From Hordeum vulgare subsp. vulgare (lineage: Eukaryota > Streptophyta > Magnoliopsida > Poales > Poaceae), in the NCBI RefSeq assembly GCF_904849725.1, contig NC_058524.1, positions 355,691,823 to 355,755,822 of the forward strand: a stretch of DNA of 64,000 nt, written 5' to 3'. The notes beneath the pieces were generated by a model that saw nothing but the letters and a program-made list of their open reading frames with translations, was not told the origin of the DNA and did not search any database. Positions 10,620-22,059 of the stretch are shown piece by piece. Numbering within the stretch: the first letter of the stretch is position 1; the number at the start of each line of letters is the position of its first letter. Position numbers and translations under genes: made by a program.

Positions 10620-12418
10620 TGTTGGAAATATGACCTAGAGACAATGATAAAATAGTTATTATTATATTTCCTGTTACAAGATAATCGTTTATTATCCATG
10701 CTATAATTGTATTGAATGAAACATAGATACATGTGTGGATACATAGACAAAACAATGTCCCTAGCAAGCCTCTAGTTCGCTAGCCAGTTGATCAAGGATA
10801 GTCAAGGTTTTCTGGCTATGTGCAAGTGTTTTCACTTGATAACTGGATCATATTATTAGGAAAATCATGTGATGGACTAGACCCAAACTATGAACGTAGC
10901 ATATTGATCGTGTCATTTTATTGCTATTGTTTTCTGCGTGTCAAGTATTTATTCCTATGACCATGAGATCATATAACTCACTAGCACCGGAGGAATACCT
11001 TGTGTGTATCAAACGTCGCAACGTAACTGGGTGACTATAAAGGTGCTCTACAGGTATCTCTGAAGGTCTCCGTTGAGTTAGTATGAATCAAGACTGGGAT
11101 TTGTCACTCCGTGTGACGGAGAGGTATCTTGGGGCCCACTCGGTAATACAACATCACACACAAGCCTTGCAAGCAATGTGACTAAGTGTAAGTCACGGGA
11201 TCTTGTATTACGGAACGAGTAAAGAGACTTGCCGATAACGAGATTGAAATAGGTATGCGAATTCCGACGATCGAATCTCGGGCAAGTAACATACCGAAGG
11301 ACAAAGGGAATGACATACGGCATTATATGAATCCTTGGCACTGAGGTTCAACCGATAAGATCTTCGGAGAATATATAGGATCCAATATGGGCATCCAGGT
11401 CCCTCTATTGGATATTCACCGAGGAGTGTCTCGGGTCATGTCTACATAGTTCTCGAACCCACAGGGTCTGCACACTTAAGGTTCGATGATGTTTTAGTAT
11501 AGTTGAGTTATATGTGTGGTTACCGAATGTTGTTTGGAGTCCCGGGTGAGATCACGGACGTCACGAGGGTTTCCGAAATGGTCCGGAGACAAAGATTGAT
11601 ATATAGGATGGTTTAATTTGGTCACCGGAAAGTTTCGGGCATTACCGGGAGTGTACCGGGAGTGATGAATGGGTTCCGGGTGTTTACCGGGAGGGGTCCA
11701 CCCACCCGGGAGTGATCCCAAGGCCCTAGGGTGGCGCACCAAGTTCTTAGTGGGTTGGTGGAGTCAGCCCAAGAGGGCTATGGCGCCACATGTAAAAATA
11801 CCAAAGGAAAGGAAGAAAAAAAAGGAAAGAGGGAGGTGGGAAGGAAGAGGAGGACTCCTCCTTCCCAAACCGAAATGGAGGAGGAGTCCTCCTCCTCCAT
11901 GGCGGCCTACGCACCCTTGGGGACCTTGTGCCCCAAGGCTAGCCCCTCCCCTCCTCCTATATATATTGGTGGTTTAGGGCTTTTTGAGACACAACTTTGC
12001 CACGTGCAACTCTAGCCTATTCCATGTAGTTTTACCTCTAGATCGGATTTCTGTGGAGCTCGGGCAGAGCCCTGCAGGAGTAGATCATCACCACCACCTG
12101 CGCACCGTCATGCTGCCTGAGAACTCATCTACTTCTCTGTCTTGCTTGCTGGATCAAGAAGGTCGAGATCGTAATCGAGCTGTACGTGTGTTGAACGCGG
12201 AGGTGCCGTCCGTTCGACGCTAGATCGGAACCGTTCGTGGGACGGCGGTGATTTGAATCCCTAAGTTGTACCACTACATCAACCGCATTTCTTAACGCTT
12301 CCCGCTGAGCGATCTACAAGGGTACGTAGATCTAATCTCCTCTCGTAGATGGACATCACCATGATAGGTCTTCGTGTGCGTAGGAATTTTTTTGTTTCCC
12401 ATGCAACGTTCCTCAACA
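10620..12418 (+). repeat. 3' LTR of Angela-type element A (1799 bp)
   Basis: Starts TGTTGGAAATATG and ends CCTCAACA. Same subfamily as the 5' LTR at 3530 but with many scattered substitutions and small indels, so the insertion is not recent. A count of differences would date it; I have not computed one. Confidence 0.92.
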
Positions 12419-12528
12419 AATACGAGAGGCAAATTGGCAAATAAAGTAAATGCAAAGATAAGAGTTGACAGTGTAGTAACTTGGTAGTGGCGCTAGAGAT
12501 TGGCAAGTTGATGATGTTGTCTTGATCC

Positions 12529-12546
12529 TCCCCGGCAACGACGTCA
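12529..12546 (-). other. Primer binding site of the Athila/Sabrina-like element
   Basis: Reverse complement TGACGTCGTTGCCGGGGA. The intact version, TGGCGCCGTTGCCGGGGA, is at 61400-61417. Two changes (GGC to GAC, GCC to GTC) are the kind expected from decay of methylated cytosines. Confidence 0.75.
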
Positions 12547-12557
12547 GAAATTCTTCC

Positions 12558-13505
12558 TGCTACTTGTAAATTGCGTTGGATTTTTATGCCCAAAGAGGCG
12601 AGGATGATGCAACATAGTAGATTAAGTATTTCCCTCAGTTAAGAAACCAAGGTTATCAATCCAGTAGGAGAACCAAGCAACACCGGCACATCCACACACA
12701 ACCCAAACCTTTGCACCCAACGCAGACGAGAGGTGGTCAATCTCTCGGCGGTCAAGAAGCGAAGTTAAATGCTATATGATAGATTGATAAATAAATAAAA
12801 GATAAAAAAGCGTAGTAAGTATTTTTGGTATTTTTTGTAGAAGTAAGCAAGATTGATCTTATAATAAAAGTAGACCCGGGGGCCGTAGGATTCACTAGTG
12901 GCATCTCTCTCAAGAAAACAGCAATGGTGGGTAAACAAATGACTGTTGGGCAATATATAGAAAAGAAACTAATTATGGCGCTATCCAAGGCAATGATCAT
13001 GATATAGGCATCACATTCAAATCAAGTAGACCAAGTCCTGCCTGCATCTACTACTATTACTTCACACATCGACAGCTATCCAGCATGCATCTAGTGTATT
13101 AAGTTCATAAGAACGAAGTAATGCATTAAGAACAATGCCATGATGTAGTCAACACAAAAGCATATAAGAATTCATCCCAACTTGTTATCCTTAATGGCAA
13201 CAACACATGCATATCAACTCCCCTTCTCACTAGGACTGAACACCGCGAGATCGAATCCATTACCGAGCACCTCTTCCCATTGCAAGAAGATCTAATCTAG
13301 TTGCCCAAACCAAACCAAAACTTTGGATAAGAAATACAAGGCTATACTAAATCATGCATAGAAAAGATCAACAAATAACTCAAATAAAACAAGGATAGAT
13401 CAGATCATAAACTCACAATTCATCGAATCCCAACAAACACACCACATAAAGTCATTACATCGAATGGATCTCCGTGAAGATCATGGAGCCCGTTGTATTG
13501 AGATA

Positions 13506-13551
<46 letters not shown>

Positions 13552-14145
13552 CTCATCTAGCTACTACCTACGGACCTGTAGGTCTATGGTGAACTACTCA
13601 CGCATCAATGGAGAGGCGGCAAGGTTGATGTACAGCCCCTCCGTGATGAGTTCCCCCTCCAACGGAGTACCAGAGAAGGCCTCCGGATGGGATCTTGCGA
13701 GAACAGAGGCTTGCAGCGGCGGAAAAAGTATTATGTTGACTCCCTTGAGGGTTTTGGAATATTGCTAAATTTATAGTGGAGGAGGTAGGGCAAATGGAGC
13801 GTGGAGGGGTCCACACAACATCAGGGCGCCCCCCCCTCCCCTTGGGCGCGCCCTGGTGTTGTGTGGGGCCCTCCAGCAAGATCTTCATTGGCCTCCAAGT
13901 TCCAGGTGATCCTTATCTTCAATAAAAAATCCTCAAAAAGGTTCGGGACAATTTGATCTTATCTGATATTGATTTCCTATGAAACAAAAATAGGGCAGAA
14001 AACAGGAACTGACAGTTGGCACTAAGTTAATAGGTTAGTCCCCAAAAATGATATAAGAGGTATAAAATGATAATAAAAACATGCAAGAATAATAATATCA
14101 TAGCATGGAACAAGCAAAGATAATAGATACGTTGGAGACGTATCA
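12558..14145 (-). repeat. 5' LTR of the Athila/Sabrina-like element (about 1588 bp)
   Basis: On the minus strand it starts TGATACGTCTCCAACGTATC at 14145 and ends about GTAGCA near 12558, just before the PBS. It contains a TATA-like CTATAAATTTAG (plus 13763-13775) and an (AG)n microsatellite. The TGATACGTCTCC start is shared with the other Athila LTR at 59867 (TGAAACGTCTCC). The end position is an estimate. Confidence 0.75.
13508..13543. repeat. (AG)n microsatellite
   Basis: About 18 uninterrupted AG units, followed by a short interrupted extension (aaagagag). It lies inside the Athila-type LTR. Confidence 0.95.
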
Positions 14146-14772
14146 AGTATCCATGCACCATGGGTCAACCCCTTATTATTCGCTGATGATAGTCTCATTT
14201 TTCTCAGCGCCAAGACCGAGAGTGCAGAAAGACTAAATGAAATTATTCGGATTTATGCTGACTGCTTGGGGCAGGCACTAAACTGGGAGAAGAGCTCAGT
14301 CTTCTTCACTGCTAACACAGGTCAGTCACTTCGAGAGTTGTTAATAACTACTCCCGGGATAACAACAAAGGTGTTCTTTGAGTATTATTTGGGCCTGCCT
14401 ACTGCTGTTGAAGAATTCGCGTGGAACGTTTAACAACATCACTGAACGGATCACAAGCAAGGTTCAGGGCTGGTCAGAGAGGAACCTCGCATGTTCCGGT
14501 TGCGAGGTGTTATTGAAATCGATCGCGCACGCAATTCCCACATTTAGTATGAGCTGCTTCCAATTGATGAAAAAAGTTTGCAAGGACGTTTGATCATGTA
14601 TGGCAAAATATTGGTGTGGTAGGTCTTTGGACAAGCGATCATTGCATTGGCTCTCTTGGGAGAAACTAGCTTCTCCAAAAGTGAAGGGCGGGATGGGTTT
14701 CAGGGATCTGTCTTTGTTCAATCTTGTAATGCTTGGCAAACAAGGTTGGCGCCTCTTAACCCACCCGAGCTG
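14146..14772 (+). pseudogene. LINE reverse transcriptase fragment
   Basis: Carries the RT catalytic motif FADDS (14179-14193) in HAPWVNPLLFADDSLIFLSAK, then LNWEKSSVFF and YYLGLPTAVEEFAWN. After a frameshift near 14415 it continues [62 protein letters not shown] and [24 protein letters not shown]. Stops and frameshifts show it is dead. 5' truncated at the junction with the Athila LTR. Confidence 0.82.
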
Positions 14773-15100
14773 TGTTAGGAGTGGCTAGGATCTGTGGTAT
14801 AGAGGGTAGTCGTATCTGATTCTAGCTATTACAGGAATATCGATACACAAACGGCGGAATCGAACTAGGGTTCATGTGAGAAGGATAAAGGGAAAAGTAG
14901 AAGCCACCGAGCCACCTGATCCTCTGGATGTCGAAGCCACCGGTCGCTCCACTAGTTGTAGTCACTACGTGGGACTTCACTCTATCCAGCCCGGTCCATA
15001 GATCCTGGTGTTTGGTTTCCTCGGCCGGTAAGCCCATGGGGCAGCGCGCGGGGCTAGGGAGGCGCTCCCTCGTGGACCTCTCATGTGAGGGACGTTGACA
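14773..15100 (-). repeat. 3' LTR of the Reina-like Gypsy element (328 bp)
   Basis: On the plus strand it begins TGTTAGGAGTGGC and ends GACGTTGACA. It aligns along its length with 30319-30647 at clearly diverged but obvious identity, including the blocks gatgtcgaagccaccggtcg and ggtaagcccatggggca. Confidence 0.88.
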
Positions 15101-15260
15101 TATCCCTATTCTCGAGATGAGGCTTGTACCGAAGCCTCCACGTAGGGAAACCTTGTGATGTGGTTGGCCTTGTCCTCCCATGTCGTCCCGAGAGCTTCTG
15201 AGGTGGACCAGCGAACACGCACCTGCTCATGCATTCCACCATTCTTCTTGCGCCAATGAG
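15101..15260 (-). pseudogene. C-terminal end of Reina-like pol (chromodomain-like)
   Basis: Minus-strand reading gives HWRKKNGGMHEQVRVRWSTSEALGTTWEDKANHITRFP...ASSRE*. The VRW......TWED pattern is the chromodomain region at the C-terminus of chromovirus integrase, thought to guide insertion to marked chromatin. The coding sequence continues at 23919 on the far side of the Copia insertion. Confidence 0.75.
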
Positions 15261-15264
15261 TTTG
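15227..15264 (+). repeat. Left copy of 38-bp direct repeat flanking Copia element B
   Basis: The 38 bases from tcatgcattccaccattctt to gccaatgagtttg are repeated exactly at 23881-23918, immediately after the 3' LTR. The last bases overlap the start of the damaged 5' LTR. They lie in the Reina-like pol coding sequence. Copia insertion normally duplicates 5 bp, so this is unusual. Confidence 0.95.
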
Positions 15265-17068
15265 GAAATATGTCCTAGAGGCAATAATAAATTAGTTATT
15301 ATTATATTTCTTAGTTCATGATAATCGTTTATTATCCATGCTATAATTGTATTGATTGGAAACACAGTGCATGTGTGGATACATAGACAAAACACTGTCC
15401 CTAGTAAGCCTCTAGTTGACTAGCTCGTTGATCAAAGATGGTCAAGGTTTCCTGACCATAGGCAAGTGTTGTCACTTGATAACGGGATCACATCATTAGG
15501 AGAATCATGTGATGGACTAGACCCAAACTAATAGACGTAGCATGTTGATCGTGTCATTTTGTTGCTACTGTTTTCTGCGTGTCAAGTATTTGTTCCTATG
15601 ACCATGAGATCATATAACTCACTCACACCGGAGGAATGCTTTGTGTGTATCAAACGTCGCAACGTAACAGGGTGACTATAAAGATGCTCTACAGGTATCT
15701 CCGAAGGTGTTCGTTGAGTTAGTATGGATCGAGACTCGGATTTGTCACTCCGTATGACGGAGAGGTATCTCGGGGCCCACTCGGTAATACAACATCACAC
15801 ACAAGCCTTGCAAGCAATGTGACTTAGTGTAAGTTGCGGGATCTTGTATTACGGAACGAGTAAAGAGACTTGCCGGTAAACGAGATTGAAATAGGTATGC
15901 GGATACTGACGATCGAATCTCGGGCAAGTAACATACCAAAGGACAAAGGGAATGACATACGGGATTATATGAATCCTTGGCACTGAGGTTCAAACGATAA
16001 GATCTTCGTAGAATATGTGGGATCCAATATGGGCATCCAGGTCCTGCTATTGGATATTGACCGAGGAGTCACTCGGGTCATGTCTACATAGTTCTCGAAC
16101 CCGCAGGGTCTGCACACTTAAGGTTCGACATTGTTTTATGCATATTTGAGTTATATGGTTGGTTACCGAATGTTGTTCTGAGTCCCGGATGAGATCACGG
16201 ACGTCACGAGGGTTTCCGGAATGGTCCGGAAACGAAGATTGATATATAGGATGACCTCATTTGATTACCCGAAGGTTTTCGGAGTTACCGGGAATGACGA
16301 ATGGGTTCCGGATGTTCACCGGGGGGGCAACCCACCCCGGGGAAGCCCATAGGCCTTGGGGGTAGCGCACTAGCCCTTGGTGGGCTGGTGGGACAGCCCA
16401 AGAGGGCCCTATGCGCCAAGGATAGAAAATCAAAGAGAAAAGAAAAAAAAGGAGGTGGGAAAGGAGAGAAGGACTCCACTTTCCAATCCTAGTTGGACTA
16501 GGATTGGAGGAGGACTCCTCCTCCCTTGGTGGCGCAGCCCTTGGGGATCCTTGAGCCTCAAGGCAAGCCTCCCTTCCCTCCTCCTATATATTTGGAGCAA
16601 TTAGGGCTGATTTGAGACAACTTTTGCCACGGCAGCCCGACCACATACCTCCACGGTTTTTCCTCTAGATCGCGTTTCTGCGGAGCTCGGGCAGAGCCGT
16701 GCTGACATTAGATCACCACCAACCTCTGGAGCGCCGTCACGCTGCCGGAGAACTCATCTACCTCTCTGTCTCTCTTGCTGGATCAAGAAGGCCGAGCTCA
16801 TCGTCGAGCTGTACGTGTGCTGAACGCGGAGGTGTCGTTCGTTCGGCACTAGATCGGAGCGGATCGTGGGACGGATCGTGGGACGGTTCGCAGGGCGGAT
16901 CGAGGGACATGAGGATGTTCCACTACATCAACCGCGTTTCTTAACGCTTCTGCTGTGCGATCTACAAGGGTACGTAGATCGGAAATCCCCTCTCGTAGAT
17001 GGACATCACCATGATAGGTCTTCGTGCGCGTAGGAAATTTTTTGTTTCCCATGCGACGTTCCCCAACA
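15261..17068 (+). repeat. 5' LTR of Copia element B (1808 bp)
   Basis: Begins tttggaaatatgtcctagaggc (terminal TG lost) and ends ccccaaca. Contains a TATA-like ctcctatatatttgg near 16580-16595. In the first 500 bases it differs from the 3' LTR at only about a dozen positions by eye. Confidence 0.9.
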
Positions 17069-18300
17069 GTGGCATCATGAGCTAGGTACATGCGTAGATG
17101 TCTTCTTGAGTAGAACACAAAAGTTTTTGTGGGCGGTGATGTGCGTTTTGCTGCCCTCCTTTGTCTTCTCTTGATTCCGTGGTATTGTTGGATTGAAGCA
17201 GCTTGGACCAACATTACTCGTACGCTTACGAGAGGCTGGTTTCATCGCTACGAGTAACCCCCTTGCTCAAGGATGACTGGCAAGTGTCGGTTTCTCCAAC
17301 TTTAGTTGAATCGGATTTGACCGAGGAGGTCCTTGTATAAGGTTAAATAGCAATTCATATATCTCCGTTGTGGTGTTTGCGTAAGTAAGATGCGATCCTA
17401 CTAGATACCCATGGTCACCACGTAAAACATGCAACAACAAAATTAGAGGACGTCTAACTTGTTTTTGCAGGGTATGCTTGTGATGTGATATGGCCAACGA
17501 TGTGATGTGATATATTGGATGTATGAGATGATCATGTTGTAATAGATAATATCGACTTGCACGTCGATGGTACGGCAACCGGCAGGAGCCATAGGGTTGT
17601 CTTTAAACTAATGTTTGTGCTTGCAGATGCGTTTACTATTTTGCTAGGATGTAGCTTTAGTAGTAATAGCATAAGTAGCACGACAACCCCGATGGTGACA
17701 CATTGATGGAGATCATGATGATGGAGATCATGGTGTGACGCCGGTGACAAGAAGATCGTGTCGGTGCTTTGGTGATGGAGATCAAGAAGCACGTGATGAT
17801 GGCCATATCATGTCACTTATGAATTGCATGTGATGTTAATCCTTTATGCACCTTATCTTTCTTAGAACGACGGTAGCATTATGAGGTGATCTCTCACTAA
17901 AATTTCAAGACCAAATTGTGTTCTCCCCGACTGTGCACCGTTGCGACAGTTCTTCGTTTCGAGACACCACGTGATGATCGGGTGTGATAGACTCAACGTT
18001 CACATACAACGGGTGCAAAATAGTTGCACACGCGGAACACTCGGGTTAAGCTTGACGAGCCTAGCATGTGCAGACATGGCCTCGGAACACATGAGACCGA
18101 AAGGTCGAGCATGAATCGTATAGTTGATATGATTAGCATAGAGATGCTTACCACTGAAACTATTCTCGACTCACGTGATGATCGGACTTGAGATAGTGGA
18201 TTTGGATCATGTACCACTCAAATGACTAGAGAGATGTACTTTTTGAGTGGGAGTTCTTAAGTAATATGATTAATTGAACTAATTGTCATGAACATAGTCT
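17069..18300 (+). other. Diverged primer site and untranslated leader of element B
   Basis: From 17070 reads TGGCATCATGAGCTAGG, the same altered primer site as in element A. The leader that follows aligns with 5316-6560, including the block around ggcaggagccatagggttgt. Confidence 0.65.
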
Positions 18301-21300
18301 AATGGTCTTCGCGAATTACGATGTAGCTTGCGCTATAGCTCTACTGTTTTTATATGTTCCTAGAGAAAATTTAGTTGAAAGTTGATAGTAGCAAACTTTG
18401 CAGACTGAGTCTGTAAAACCGAGGATTGTCCTCGTTGCTGCGCAGAAGGCTTATGTCCTTAATGCACCACTCGGTGTGCTGCACCTCGAGCGTCGTCTGT
18501 AGATGTTGTGAACATCCGACATACACGTTTCTGATGACTACACGATAGTTCAGTGCAAAATAGTTAATGGCTTAGAAGCAAGGCGCCGAAAATGTTTTGA
18601 AACATCACGGAACATAAGTGATGTTCTAAAGAGATGAAATTGTGATTTCATGCTTGTGCCCTTGTTAAGAGGTACGAGACCTCCAACAAGATTCTTTGTC
18701 CACAAAGTAAAGGAGAAAAGCTCAATTGTTGAGCGTGTGCTCAGATTGTCTGAGTACGACAATCGCTTGAATCAAGTGGGAGTTAATCTTCGAGATGAGA
18801 TAGTGATGGTTCTCCAAAGTCACTGCCACCAAGTTGTGAGAGCTTCATGATGAACTATAACATATCAAGGATAGATACAATGATCCTTGAGCGATTCGCG
18901 ATGTTTGACACTGCGAAAGTAGAAATCAAGAAGGAGCATCAATAGTTGATGGTTAGTAAAACCACTAAGTTTCAAGAAAGGCGAGGGCTAGAAAGGATAC
19001 TTCGTGAAACGGCAAAACAGTTGCTGCACTAATGAAGAGACCCAAGATTAAACCCAAACCCGAGATTAAGTGCTTCTGTAATGAGGGGAACAGTCACTGA
19101 GGCGGAGCAACTCTAGATACTTGGTAGATAAGAAGGCTGGCAAAAGTCAAAAGAAGTAAATTTGATATACGTGATGTTGATGTGTACTTTACTAGTACTC
19201 CTAGTAGCACGAGGGTATTGGATACCGGTTTGGTTGCTAAGTGATTAGTAACACGAAATGAAAGCTATGGCATAAACGGAGACTAGCTAAAGGCGAGGTG
19301 ACGATACGTGTTGGAAGTGTTTCCAAAGTTGATATGATCAAACGTCGCACACTCCATCTACCATCGGGATTGGTGTTAAACCTAAATAATTGTTATTTGG
19401 TGCTTGCGTTAAGCATGAACATGATTGGATCGTGTTTATTGCAATACAATTATTCATTTAAAGAGAATAATGGTTACTCTATTTGCTCGAATAATCACCT
19501 TCAATGGTTTATTGAATCTCGATCGTAGTGTTACACATGTTCATGATATTGGTGCCAAAAGATACGAGGTAATGATGATAGTACCACTTACTTGTGGCAC
19601 TGCCGCTTGAGTCATGTTGGCATAAATTACATGAAGAGGCTCCATGCTGATGGATCTTTATACTCACTTGATTTTGAATCACTAGTGACATGCAAATCAT
19701 ACCACATGAGCAAGGCCTTGTTTTCATTGAGATGAAACAAAATAGTAACTTGTTGGAAGTGATACATTTTGATGTATGCAGTCCAATGGGTGCTGAGGCA
19801 CGCGGTGGATATCATTATGTTCTTACTTCAATGAAGATTTGAGTAGATACAAGAGTATTTACTTAATGAATCACAATTCTGAAATATTGAAAGGTTCAAT
19901 TCTGTTTCGGAGTGAAGTTCGTTGTAACAAGAGGATAAATTGTCTATGATATGATCATAGAAATGAATATCTAAGTTACGAGCTTTGGTACGCAGTTAAG
20001 ACAATGTGGAAATTGTTTCGCAGTTCATGCCACCTGGAACATCATAGTGTGATGATGTGTCTGAATGTCATAGCCACGCACTATTTGGTATGGTGCATGC
20101 TATGATGTCTCTTATCGAATTACCACTATCGTTTAAGGGTTATGCATTAGAGACAACCGCATTCACTTTAAATAGGGCACCGCGTATTTCCGTTGAGATG
20201 ACACAGTATAGACTGAGGTTTAGAGAAATCTAAACTGTCGTTTCTTGAAAGTTTGGGGCTTCGACACTTATGTGAAAAAGTTTCAGTCTAATAAGCTCGA
20301 ACCCAAAGTGGATAAATGCATCTTCATAGGATATCCAAAACAGTTGGGTACATCTCCTATCTCAGATCCGAGAGCAAAGTGTTTGTTTCTAGAAACGGAT
20401 CCTTTCTCGAGGAAAGGTTTCTCTCGAAAGAATTGAGTGGTAGGGTGGTAGAACTTGATGAGATTATTGAACCATCACTTCAACCAGTGTGTAGCAGGGC
20501 GCAGGAAGTTGTTCCTATGGCGCCTACACCAATTGAAGTGAAAGCTGATGATGGTGATCATCGAGCATCGGATCAAGTTACTACAAGCCTCGTAGGTTGA
20601 CAAGGTCGCGTACTACTGCAGAGTGGTACGGTAACCCTGTCTTGGAGGTCATGTTGTTGAGCAACAGTGAACCTACGAGTTATGGAGAACGCAATGGTGG
20701 GCCCGGATTCCGACAAATGGTTGAAAGCCATGTAATCCGAGAGAGGATCCATGTATGAAAACAAAGTGTAGACTTTGGAAGAACTACTTGATGGTCATAG
20801 GACTGTTGAGTAAAGATGGATCTTTAAAAGGAAGACAGACGATGATGGTGATAAGTCACTATTAAGAAAAGCTCGACTTGTCGCAAAGATGTTTCCGACA
20901 AGATCAAACAGTTGACTATGATGAGACTTTCTCACTCATAGCGATGCTAAAAGTCTGTTAGAATTATGTTAGTAGTTGCTGCATTATTTATGAAATATTG
21001 CACATAGGATGTCAAACATTGTTTCCTCGATGGTTTCCTTGAGCAAACATTGTATGTGATACAACCAGGAGGTTTTGTCGATCCTAAAGATACTAGCAAG
21101 TATGCAAGCTCCAGCGATCCTTCAATGGACTAGTGCAAGCATCTCGGAGTTGGAATATACACTTTGATGAGATGATCAAAGATTTTGGGTTTGTACAAGG
21201 TTTATGAGAAACTTGTATTTCCAAAGAAGTGAGTGGGAGCACTATAGAATTTCTGATAAGTATATGTGGTTGACATATTGTGGATCAGAAGTAATGTAGA

Positions 21301-21990
21301 ATTTCTGTAAAGCATACAAGGTTGTTTGAAAGGAGTTTTCAAAGGAATACCTGGATTGCGCTACTTGAACGTTGAGCATCAAAGATCTATGAAGATAGAT
21401 CGAAAGCGCTTAATAGAAGTTTCAACAAGATGCATGCCTTGACAAGTTTTTGAAGGAGTTCAAAATAGATCAGCAAAGAAAGAGTTCTTGGTTGCGTTGT
21501 GAGGTGTGAATTTGAGTAAGACTCAAAACCCGACCCCGGCAGAATAAAGAGAATAGACGAAGGTCGTCTTCTATGCCTTGGCCGTAGAATCTAAAGTATG
21601 CCATGTTGGGTACCGCACCTGATGTGTGCCTTGACTCAAAGTCTGTTGAGAGGTACAGAGAGTGATCCATGATTGAATCACTAGCAGCGGTCAAAATTTA
21701 TCCGTAGTAACTGATGTACTAAGGAATTTTTCTCGATTATGGAGGTGGTTAAAGAGTTCGTCGTAAAGGGTTACGTCGATGCAAGCTTGGACACTAATAC
21801 GAATAACTATGAGTAGTGAAACCGATTCGTATAGTAGAGTAGATGTTTGGAGTATTTCTGAATAGCACATAGTAGCAACATCTATAAGATGACATAAAGA
21901 TTTTTAAAGAACACACGGATCTGAAAGTTTCAGAACCATTGACTAAAACCTCTCTCACGAGCAAGACGTGATCAGACCCCATAACTATGT
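18300..21990 (+). pseudogene. Degenerate gag-pol of Copia element B
   Basis: Relics in order. Gag: VKEKSSIVERVLRLSEYDNRLNQVG near 18700-18790, with a zinc-knuckle remnant near 19070-19110. Protease/pre-integrase: LDTGLVAK near 19217, then LPSGLVLNLNNCYLV. Integrase: FDVCSPMGAEARGGYHYVL near 19770, KVWGFDTYVKKFQSNKLEPK near 20250. RT: EPTSYGERNGGP near 20670, RLVAKMFPTRS near 20873. RNase H traces occur to about 21990. A TAG at 20769-20771 replaces the tryptophan codon seen in element A, a TAA lies at 20811-20813, and an extra base near 20885 shifts the RT frame. No domain can be produced. Confidence 0.85.
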
Positions 21991-22059
21991 GGGTGTTGGA
22001 TTCGTTGGAATCACATGGTGATGTGAACTAGATTATTGACTCTAGTGCAAGTGGGAGAC

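Larger units (their letters stand above)
3530..12418 (+). mobile_element. Angela/BARE-type Copia LTR retrotransposon, full length (8889 bp)
   Basis: Two LTRs of about 1.8 kb (3530-5315 and 10620-12418) start TGTTGGAAATATG and end CAACA. They flank a leader, gag, protease, integrase, reverse transcriptase and RNase H in the order usual for Copia. Total length matches Angela/BARE elements (about 8.9 kb). The flanks, agaac at 3525-3529 and aatac at 12419-12423, look like a mutated 5-bp target duplication. Coding is broken by several stops and frameshifts, so the copy is dead, but it is much less decayed than the copy at 15261-23880. Confidence 0.92.
2590..14145 (-). mobile_element. Athila-lineage (Sabrina/Fatima-like) Gypsy element, split and truncated
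   Basis: Minus-strand element in two pieces: gag plus leader at 2590-3529, and leader, PBS and 5' LTR at 12419-14145. The pieces were separated by the Copia element at 3530-12418. They rejoin sensibly: the left piece ends gagaggagaac and the right begins aatacgagaggc, consistent with a decayed 5-bp duplication of aaaac. Its 3' portion was lost or displaced where the Tat-type LTR starts at 2589. Its LTR start abuts the LINE at 14146, so it inserted into or beside the LINE. Confidence 0.8.

Noticed and set aside
11669..12223. Overlapping plus-strand ORFs repeated at 4617-5108, 16301-16944, 22931-23845 and 28740-29291
   Set aside because: They fall at the same place in each Angela-type LTR, in the purine-rich and leader part, and are not kept in the same frame between copies.
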